Below are positions 1 to 5,002 of a stretch of DNA of 6,345 nt, piece after piece. The notes beneath the pieces are model-generated. The model saw only the letters and a list, made by a program, of their open reading frames with translations, had not been told where the DNA came from and did not search any database. The stretch is from an uncultured Lachnospiraceae bacterium (lineage in GTDB: Bacteria > Bacillota > Clostridia > Lachnospirales > Lachnospiraceae): assembly GCA_949283905.1 (NCBI GenBank), contig CASDUB010000228.1, positions 1 through 6,345 on the forward strand, read 5' to 3'. The number at the start of each line of letters is the position of its first letter. Position 1 is the first letter of the stretch. Made by a program: the position numbers and the translations under genes.

Positions 1-86
1 CGAGCGGAGAAGGATACTTCCGACTGACAGGATTCGGAACTTACGAGAACACGGTTGCAGCCATTGACAGAATTAAAAAATTATAA
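1..86 (+). CDS. dapL: C-terminal fragment of probable LL-diaminopimelate aminotransferase (5' end outside window)
   Basis: The first complete codon is at base 3 and the frame runs 27 codons to a TAA at 84-86. Only the tail is visible: it starts SGEGYFRLTGFGTYENT and ends AIDRIKKL. The GEGYFRLT-FGT-ENT pattern resembles the C-terminus of LL-diaminopimelate aminotransferases, PLP-dependent class I/II (fold type I) enzymes. These transfer an amino group from glutamate to tetrahydrodipicolinate in a short route to meso-diaminopimelate and lysine. The Arg in YFRLT sits where class I aminotransferases place the arginine that binds the substrate carboxylate. The catalytic lysine and PLP site lie outside the window, so another class I aminotransferase cannot be excluded. 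icd begins 45 bases downstream on the same strand with no terminator between, so co-transcription is possible. Confidence 0.72.
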   Translation, partial: SGEGYFRLTGFGTYENTVAAIDRIKKL

Positions 87-131
87 TCCTGTTGATTAAT
101 ATTAAAATTTTGAAAGAATTGGTATTACATT

Positions 132-1343
132 ATGGAAAAGATTAAAATGACAACTCCCCTCGTAGAGATGGACGGAGACGAAATGACAAGAATTCTCTGG
201 CAGATAATCAAGGATGAACTCCTTCTTCCTTTTATTGATCTTAAAACAGAGTATTATGATCTCGGACTTAAACATCGTGATGAGACAAATGATCAGGTTA
301 CTATTGATTCGGCAAACGCTACTAAAAAATATAAAGTAGCTGTTAAGTGTGCGACTATCACGCCTAATGCCGCAAGAATGCCTGAATATAATCTTCACGA
401 AATGTGGAAAAGCCCAAACGGAACGATCAGATCTATGCTTGACGGAACTGTATTCAGAGCTCCTATTGTAGTTAAAGGTATCGATCCGACAGTAAAATGC
501 TGGGAAGCTCCTATAACTGTTGCGCGTCATGCTTACGGCGATGTATATAAAAATACAGAGATGAGAATACCTCAGGCAGGAACAGTAGCTCTTGTTTACA
601 AGTCGGCTGACGGAACGATAGAAGAGAGTCAGATCGTTCATGAATTTAAAGGGCCGGGTGTATGTCAGGGTCAGCACAATCTTGACGATTCTATCACAAG
701 CTTTGCAAGAAGCTGCTTTGAGTATGCCATCGATACGAAACAGGATCTCTGGTTCTCTACAAAAGATACTATCTCAAAAAAATATGATCACAGATTTAAA
801 GATATTTTTGCTGATCTATATGAAAATGAGTATAAAGAGAAATTTGATGAATTAGGACTTGAGTATTTCTATACGCTTATTGATGACGCCGTAGCTCGTA
901 TAATGAAATCAAAAGGCGGATTTATATGGGCGCTTAAGAACTATGACGGCGATGTAATGAGCGATATGATCTCATCTGCATTCGGTTCTCTTGCCATGAT
1001 GACTTCTGTTTTGGTATCTCCTCACGGATACTATGAATATGAAGCTGCTCACGGCACGGTTCAGAGACATTATTACAAGCATCTTGCAGGTGAAGAAACT
1101 TCTACTAATTCAGTTGCAACTATTTTTGCATGGACCGGAGCTCTCAGAAAAAGAGCAGAGCTTGACGATAACGCCGAACTTGCTGCTTTTGCCGATAAGC
1201 TTGAAAAAGCAACTCTTGGTACTATTGAAAGCGGAAAGATGACAAAGGATCTTGCTCTTATTACAACTATCGAAAATCCGACAGTTCTTAACAGCAAAGA
1301 TTTTATACTTGCAATTAGAGAAAATCTCGAAAAGATGATTTGA
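132..1343 (+). CDS. icd: NADP-dependent isocitrate dehydrogenase, eukaryotic-like homodimeric class
   Basis: This enzyme oxidatively decarboxylates isocitrate to 2-oxoglutarate in the cytoplasm, yielding NADPH and the carbon skeleton for glutamate. The 403 residues align by eye almost without gaps to human IDH1/IDH2, not to the E. coli Icd class. Visible sites are the substrate loop KSPNGTIR (93-100) with Ser94 and Arg100, Arg109, and Arg132 in RHAYGD (the residue equivalent to human IDH1 Arg132). Catalytic Lys211 lies in STKDTI. The metal-binding aspartates are Asp251 (LIDD) and Asp274/Asp278 (NYDGDVMSD). The NADP-binding loop is HGTVQRH (307-313); its Arg312 and Lys259 match residues that contact the 2'-phosphate, so NADP+ is inferred. 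ATG 132 is the first in-frame ATG after a stop at 111-113, but it has no clear Shine-Dalgarno. ATG 147 (Met6) is an alternative, though the longer start matches the usual bacterial N-terminus from memory. A hairpin terminator follows the stop. Confidence 0.95.
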   Translation: MEKIKMTTPLVEMDGDEMTRILWQIIKDELLLPFIDLKTEYYDLGLKHRDETNDQVTIDSANATKKYKVAVKCATITPNAARMPEYNLHEMWKSPNGTIRSMLDGTVFRAPIVVKGIDPTVKCWEAPITVARHAYGDVYKNTEMRIPQAGTVALVYKSADGTIEESQIVHEFKGPGVCQGQHNLDDSITSFARSCFEYAIDTKQDLWFSTKDTISKKYDHRFKDIFADLYENEYKEKFDELGLEYFYTLIDDAVARIMKSKGGFIWALKNYDGDVMSDMISSAFGSLAMMTSVLVSPHGYYEYEAAHGTVQRHYYKHLAGEETSTNSVATIFAWTGALRKRAELDDNAELAAFADKLEKATLGTIESGKMTKDLALITTIENPTVLNSKDFILAIRENLEKMI

Positions 1344-1351
1344 TGATAAAA

Positions 1352-1387
1352 CAGGCGCGGCATAAAAGCCGCGCCTGATCTGTTTTT
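1352..1387. terminator. Bidirectional intrinsic terminator between convergent icd and SDR genes
   Basis: Bases 1352-1361 (CAGGCGCGGC) and 1368-1377 (GCCGCGCCTG) form a perfect 10-bp GC-rich stem around a 6-base loop, ATAAAA. On the plus strand the stem is followed by ATCTG and then five T (1383-1387), a slightly delayed T-tract. On the minus strand the stem is followed directly by TTTT (complement of 1348-1351), a better placed but short U-tract. It lies 8 bases after the icd stop and 28 bases beyond the SDR stop. It fills the 62-bp gap between the two converging genes and probably serves both. Confidence 0.88.
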
Positions 1388-1405
1388 AACAATGATATAT
1401 GTGAT

Positions 1406-2143
1406 TTACTGAACCGTATATCCGCCGTCTACAACGAGCATAGTTCCTACTACATAAGAAGCTTCGTCGCTGGCGAGGAAGTTGATCGCCGGTGCAATCT
1501 CTTCGGGAGATGCCGCGCGTTTGATGGGAATCATCTGAAGATTTCTGTTAAAATCATCCTGCGGCACGCTGTCAGTAAACGGTGTTCTGACAAATCCGGG
1601 GATTACTCCGTTGATTCGTATGTTCTGTGCAATTGCGTTTATTGCAGCCGACTTTGTAAGACCGGCAACGCCGTGTTTTGAAGCAGGGTAGCAGACTGTT
1701 CCCATGTTTCCGACTATACTTGTTGCGGAACCGACGTTTATTATGGCTCCGCCGCCCTGTTTTTCCATCTGTGCAACGGCATATTTATCAAGATAAAATA
1801 CGCCGGTAAGATTGCTGTCAATCGTATTTTTCCATACATCTGTATCATACATGTCAAGCGTAAATCCTGTTACGCCGGCAGAAGCTACGGCTATATCGAC
1901 TCTGCCGAAAGCTTTGACAGTAAAATCTATCAGATTTTTGACACTTTCTTCAACTGTAACATCTGTTTGACAGAATCGTACTATATCTTCACTGCCGAGG
2001 GAAGCTGCCACATCGGCTCCTTTCGTGCTTCTGCTTGAAATCACGACTTTGGCTCCGTTAGCGATAAAGTTCTTTGCTGTTGCAAGTCCTATACCGCTTG
2101 TTCCGCCTGTTATAACAGCGACTTTTCCGTTTAAATTTGCCAT
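1406..2143 (-). CDS. Short-chain dehydrogenase/reductase (SDR), FabG-like classical type
   Basis: This is a cytoplasmic NAD(P)(H)-dependent oxidoreductase acting on an unidentified alcohol or ketone. Its 245 residues are typical for classical SDRs. It shows the Rossmann cofactor motif TGGTSGIG (12-19), an adenine-binding Asp61-Val62, and a tetrad of Asn111, Ser139, Tyr152 and Lys156 (YPASK). PG (182-183) with Thr187 contacts the nicotinamide side, and the C-terminal VVDGGYT is the usual oligomer strand. Strand beta-2 ends in Ser-Ser-Arg38 without an acidic residue, which suggests NADP(H). The usual NNAG is ASAG (87-90), a deviation in a structural motif. The start is supported by GGAGGT (complement of 2152-2157), 8 bases before the ATG. 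It resembles FabG, but no fatty-acid genes are nearby, so 3-oxoacyl-ACP reductase is not claimed. It lies 57 bp downstream of the ABC-F gene and has its own promoter. Confidence 0.9.
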   Translation of the reverse strand: MANLNGKVAVITGGTSGIGLATAKNFIANGAKVVISSRSTKGADVAASLGSEDIVRFCQTDVTVEESVKNLIDFTVKAFGRVDIAVASAGVTGFTLDMYDTDVWKNTIDSNLTGVFYLDKYAVAQMEKQGGGAIINVGSATSIVGNMGTVCYPASKHGVAGLTKSAAINAIAQNIRINGVIPGFVRTPFTDSVPQDDFNRNLQMIPIKRAASPEEIAPAINFLASDEASYVVGTMLVVDGGYTVQ

Positions 2144-2175
2144 AATCTTTTACCTCCAATTATTACCTTATTAAA

Positions 2176-2204
2176 AGTATATACTGAGAAAAGATAATTC
2201 TCAA
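2176..2204 (-). promoter_or_regulatory. Sigma-A type promoter for the SDR gene
   Basis: Read on the minus strand, a -35 TTGAGA (complement of 2199-2204) is followed by 17 bp and a -10 TATACT (complement of 2176-2181). Each box differs from consensus at one position (TTGACA, TATAAT). The predicted start near 2169 gives a leader of about 25 bases that includes the GGAGGT ribosome binding site. The -35 box overlaps the TGA stop codon (2201-2203) of the upstream ABC-F gene. Confidence 0.7.
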
Positions 2205-4126
2205 GAAGAAAGCTCTTCCCATTTTTCATATAATTCTTCGAGAGTTTTTTCTGATTGCCGGAGTTCTTCTGTCAGTTCCATAAGCTTCACATGATCGCCT
2301 GAATTTTCAGGCAGGTTGATAAGTTCGTTTATTTCATCTATTTTAGCTTCAAGCTCAGCGATCTTTTCCTCTGTTTTCTTAATATCGTTTTCTCGCTTTC
2401 TTTGCCTGGCCTGTTCTTCCTTTTGAGCTTTCCAGTCAAGAGAAGCGGAAGAGGAGGGCTTGGATGAGGAAACAGAATTATCATTTTCTCCCAGATACGC
2501 TTTTGTGAGTTCGTCTCGCTTTTCGATATAGTAATCGTAATTGCCGATATAAGGGATCAGGGTTTCGCTGTTCAGTTCCAGTATCCTTGTTGCGGTTTTA
2601 TTTATAAAGTAACGGTCGTGACTTACAAAGAAAACAGTGCCTGTATAATTGCAGAGCGCGTCTTCGAGAATCTCTCTTGAATACATGTCAAGGTGATTCG
2701 TAGGCTCATCCAAAAGAAGAAAATTTGCTTTTGAAAGCATCAGTTTCGCCAGAGAAACACGACCGCGTTCGCCGCCGCTGAGGGTTTTGATCTTGTTAAA
2801 GACTTCGTCACCGGTGAAAAGAAATGCAGCGCATACATTTCGTATCTGGGTTTCGGTCATGTCAGGATATGTGTCCGAAATCTCTTCGAAAATAGTTTTA
2901 TCCATATTGAGAACCTGATGTTCCTGATCGTAATATCCGATATGGACGCGGCTGCCGAGTTTGATCTCTCCGCTGTCAGCAGTTTCGAGACCGTTTATTA
3001 TCTTTAACAGAGTTGTTTTTCCTGTTCCGTTATTGCCTATCAGAGCCACACGTTCTCCTTTGTGTATCTCAAAACTCTGATCGGTGATAAGCCTGTTGCT
3101 GCCGAATGATTTGGAAATTCCTGTAACGGTCAGTACATCGTTTCCGCTTTCGACAGAAGGCGACAGCGTCAAATTCATGTTAGCGTTCAATTCCTGCGGC
3201 TTATCAATGAGTTCGATCTTCTCAAGCATTTTTTCGCGGCTCTCGGCACGTTTTATTGATTTCTCACGGTTAAAGGATTTTAACTTAGCGATAACTTCTT
3301 CCTGGTGCTTGAGTTCGGCCTGCTGTTTGATGTAGGCGTTATATCTTGTTTTTCTTATTAACGCTTTTTTATCGGCAAATTCCGAATAATTGCCTTTGAA
3401 TGTCATGGCAGTATGATCTTCGATTTCTATTACACGTGTAACTATCTTGTCAAGAAAATATCTGTCGTGAGAAACTATCAGGATAGCGCCCTGATAGTTT
3501 AACAGATAAGTTTCAAGCCATGAAATCGAATTCATGTCGAGATGGTTTGTAGGCTCGTCAAGTATAAGAAGATCCGGTTTTACAAGAAGAGCTTTACCGA
3601 GAGCAACTCGTGTTTTTTGCCCGCCGGAAAGCGTATTTATCGATCTTGTGAAGTCATCTTCTGAAAAACCGAGACCTTTTAATATGCCGGTAACTTCGCT
3701 TCTGTATGCATATCCGTTTTCAAGTTCAAAACGATGCGTAAGATTGCTGTATCTGCTCATTTCTTTCTCGAGTTCTTCGCCTTCAAGTAACGGCATTCGC
3801 TGTTCGAGTTCCCTAAGCTGTGACTCCATATCAAGAATATAACTTTTTGCATCGAGGACATAATCATAAATACTCATGTCGCCGAAAATATCCTGATTTT
3901 GAGCAAGGTAGCTTATATTCGCACCGTTAGAAACAATTATATTTCCTGAGTCTGCGGAAATCTCACCGACTATTATTTTTAGCAGAGTTGTTTTGCCGCA
4001 TCCGTTTACTCCTATCAGAGCGGCTTTTTCATTTTCTTCTATATGAAATGACACATTATTGAATAATTCCGTAACCCCGAATGATTTACAAATATTCTGA
4101 CAGTCTAAGATCATATCAAAAAACAT
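2201..4126 (-). CDS. ABC-F family ATPase, YdiF/Uup-like, soluble translation-associated protein
   Basis: This protein has two ABC ATPase domains and no membrane segments, so it is an ABC-F protein that works on the ribosome rather than a transporter. Domain 1 (about 6-250) has Walker A GVNGCGKT (39-46), LSGGQ (166-170), Walker B LLILDEP with Glu191, and His220. Domain 2 (about 330-540) has GNNGTGKT (364-371), LSGGE (449-453), LLLLDEP with Glu474, and His503. The charged linker (about 250-315, containing RKTRYNAYIKQQ and SIKRAESREKML) is the P-site tRNA interaction motif of this family. A Ser-rich hinge (551-562) leads to a Lys/Glu-rich coiled coil (about 565-641), as in YdiF and Uup. The 641-residue length is near that of B. 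subtilis YdiF, as recalled. Both ATPase sites look intact. A housekeeping role in translation or ribosome assembly is more likely than antibiotic resistance, but the exact role cannot be read from sequence. It is divergent from rex. Confidence 0.93.
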   Translation of the reverse strand: MFFDMILDCQNICKSFGVTELFNNVSFHIEENEKAALIGVNGCGKTTLLKIIVGEISADSGNIIVSNGANISYLAQNQDIFGDMSIYDYVLDAKSYILDMESQLRELEQRMPLLEGEELEKEMSRYSNLTHRFELENGYAYRSEVTGILKGLGFSEDDFTRSINTLSGGQKTRVALGKALLVKPDLLILDEPTNHLDMNSISWLETYLLNYQGAILIVSHDRYFLDKIVTRVIEIEDHTAMTFKGNYSEFADKKALIRKTRYNAYIKQQAELKHQEEVIAKLKSFNREKSIKRAESREKMLEKIELIDKPQELNANMNLTLSPSVESGNDVLTVTGISKSFGSNRLITDQSFEIHKGERVALIGNNGTGKTTLLKIINGLETADSGEIKLGSRVHIGYYDQEHQVLNMDKTIFEEISDTYPDMTETQIRNVCAAFLFTGDEVFNKIKTLSGGERGRVSLAKLMLSKANFLLLDEPTNHLDMYSREILEDALCNYTGTVFFVSHDRYFINKTATRILELNSETLIPYIGNYDYYIEKRDELTKAYLGENDNSVSSSKPSSSASLDWKAQKEEQARQRKRENDIKKTEEKIAELEAKIDEINELINLPENSGDHVKLMELTEELRQSEKTLEELYEKWEELSS

Positions 4127-4130
4127 TTAA

Positions 4131-4136
4131 TCCTTT
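4131..4136 (-). promoter_or_regulatory. Ribosome binding site that favours the upstream ABC-F start
   Basis: On the minus strand AAAGGA is followed by TTAA and then the ATG at 4126-4124. This supports Met1 over the in-frame Met5 (4114-4112), which would be 16 bases from the motif. Most family members as I recall begin close to the Met5 position (M-I-L-x), so Met5 remains a possible alternative. Confidence 0.55.
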
Positions 4137-4161
4137 CAAAGTATTGTAGACGTACTGATCT

Positions 4162-4191
4162 ATTATAAGATAGAAGCGTTATTATTTGCAA
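4162..4191 (-). promoter_or_regulatory. Sigma-A type promoter for the ABC-F gene
   Basis: On the minus strand a -35 TTGCAA (complement of 4186-4191) and a perfect -10 TATAAT (complement of 4162-4167) are separated by 18 bp. The predicted start near 4155 leaves a leader of about 29 bases carrying the AAAGGA ribosome binding site. Its -35 box lies 30 bp from the -35 box of the divergent rex promoter. Confidence 0.72.
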
Positions 4192-4221
4192 GGAGGATTC
4201 GCAAGGTAATAAAATATTTCT

Positions 4222-4250
4222 TTGACAATTATTATACAATTTAATATAAT
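4222..4250 (+). promoter_or_regulatory. Consensus sigma-A promoter for rex (and probably nnr)
   Basis: TTGACA (4222-4227) and TATAAT (4245-4250) are both perfect consensus boxes at the optimal 17-bp spacing, so this should be intrinsically strong. The expected start is near 4257, giving a leader of about 53 bases before the rex ATG. A promoter this strong ahead of a repressor gene suggests that it is held down by a regulator, plausibly Rex itself (inference). Confidence 0.88.
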
Positions 4251-4253
4251 TGT
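4225..4253. promoter_or_regulatory. Imperfect inverted repeat over the rex promoter, candidate operator
   Basis: The outer arms ACAATTAT (4225-4232) and ATAATTGT (4246-4253) are perfect inverted repeats, and three further base pairs match inside, around a centre at 4239. The repeat covers the end of the -35 box, the spacer and the -10 box. Separately, 4222-4239 reads TTG-12 bp-CAA and matches 10 of the 14 defined positions of the known Rex consensus TTGTTAA-N4-TTAACAA. Either could be the binding site. AT-rich promoter sequence produces such repeats by chance, so this is only a candidate. Confidence 0.4.
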
Positions 4254-4300
4254 GAGTATCTATGAAATTATGTCAATACAGTTAATAACAGGTTGAAATT

Positions 4301-4306
4301 AGGTGG
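4301..4306 (+). promoter_or_regulatory. Ribosome binding site of rex with unusually short spacing
   Basis: AGGTGG ends only 3 bases before the ATG at 4310, closer than the 5-9 bases common in Firmicutes. The start is still fixed: the frame has a stop at 4286-4288, no other ATG, GTG or TTG start lies between, and the next in-frame Met (residue 42) lies inside the DNA-binding domain. The short spacing and the mismatch to AGGAGG may lower rex translation. Confidence 0.6.
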
Positions 4307-4309
4307 ATT

Positions 4310-4954
4310 ATGGAAAACAATAAAAAAGTATCTAAAGCGGTTATTAAACGTCTGCCGCGGTACTACCGTTATCTGGGAGAACTCCTGAAAAGCGGAATCG
4401 AACGTATTTCTTCAGGCGAGCTCAGCAAAAGAATGCATGTAACGGCGTCTCAGATAAGGCAGGATCTTAATAATTTCGGAGGTTTCGGTCAGCAGGGTTA
4501 CGGATATAATGTCAAATATCTTCATGATGAGATTGGCGCTATATTAGGGCTTGACGCGGAAAAGAATATTGTTATCATTGGAGCCGGAAATTTAGGAAAC
4601 GCTCTATCAAATTACCAGGGATTCGCAAAATACAGCTTTAACATATTGGCTCTTTTTGACAATGATCCTGCAAAAAAAGACAGCGATCGTGCGGTTCCGG
4701 TATTGATGATCGATGAAATCGACGATTTCTTTAAGGATCATCATGTGGACATTGTGGCTATAACAGTACCTAAAGCTCATGCGATAAACATTGCACAGAA
4801 AGTTGTTTCGCTCGGAGTTAAAGCCATATGGAACTTTGCTCAGGTCGATCTGAATGAGTACCTCCCTGAAGATGTTATCGTACAAAATGTTCATTTGGCT
4901 GAAAGTTTGATGCAGCTTTCTTATAACATCAAGGCTTATCATACAGAAAAATAA
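4310..4954 (+). CDS. rex: Redox-sensing transcriptional repressor Rex
   Basis: Rex is a homodimeric cytoplasmic repressor that binds DNA when NADH/NAD+ is low and releases it when NADH binds. It typically controls fermentation, hydrogenase and NADH-reoxidation genes in Gram-positive bacteria. The 214 residues match the family length. The N-terminal winged helix (about 1-80) has PRYYRYL (16-22), the recognition region TASQIRQDLNNFGGFG (45-60) and QQGYGY (61-66). The Rossmann domain has GAGNLGNAL (91-99), with Asp117 in LFDNDP at the end of beta-2, the acidic residue that favours NADH over NADPH. A C-terminal helix (about 190-210) is expected to swap between subunits. The domains and motifs look intact. 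It is divergent from the ABC-F gene and 48 bp upstream of nnr. A consensus promoter inside an inverted repeat suggests autoregulation (inference). Confidence 0.97.
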   Translation: MENNKKVSKAVIKRLPRYYRYLGELLKSGIERISSGELSKRMHVTASQIRQDLNNFGGFGQQGYGYNVKYLHDEIGAILGLDAEKNIVIIGAGNLGNALSNYQGFAKYSFNILALFDNDPAKKDSDRAVPVLMIDEIDDFFKDHHVDIVAITVPKAHAINIAQKVVSLGVKAIWNFAQVDLNEYLPEDVIVQNVHLAESLMQLSYNIKAYHTEK

Positions 4955-5002
4955 ATCTATCATATATCCAGATAATCACATTTGTTTTAAAAGGACATAA
5001 CA

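Noticed and set aside
64..87. TTGACA (64-69) and TATAAT (82-87) as a promoter for icd
   Set aside because: Both hexamers are consensus, but the spacing is only 12 bp, too short for a sigma-A promoter, and both lie in or at the end of the upstream coding region.
96..111. AT palindromes TTAATATTAA and AAAATTTT upstream of icd as a Rex-type operator
   Set aside because: The TTAA half-sites are 2 bp apart rather than 4, and the outer TTG/CAA bases are not both present; short AT palindromes are expected in an AT-rich leader.
102..677. 191-codon open frame on the minus strand opposite icd
   Set aside because: It lies antisense to a clearly recognisable icd, has a composition rich in Ser, Tyr, Phe and Ile with no family motif, and shows no ribosome binding site; it is a shadow of the icd codon pattern.
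3084..3842. Two plus-strand open frames of 83 and 102 codons opposite the ABC-F gene
   Set aside because: They are Ser-rich shadow translations of an intact ABC-F reading frame with no recognisable domain.
2201..4126. ABC-F gene as an antibiotic-resistance determinant
   Set aside because: The C-terminal coiled coil, length and chromosomal housekeeping neighbours fit the YdiF/Uup group; nothing in the sequence points to the Vga/Lsa/Msr resistance group, and no mobile element is nearby.
4955..5002. Possible terminator or separate promoter between rex and nnr
   Set aside because: Only a 4-bp ATCT/AGAT pairing is present, with no GC-rich stem or following T-run, and no -35/-10 pair at proper spacing was found.
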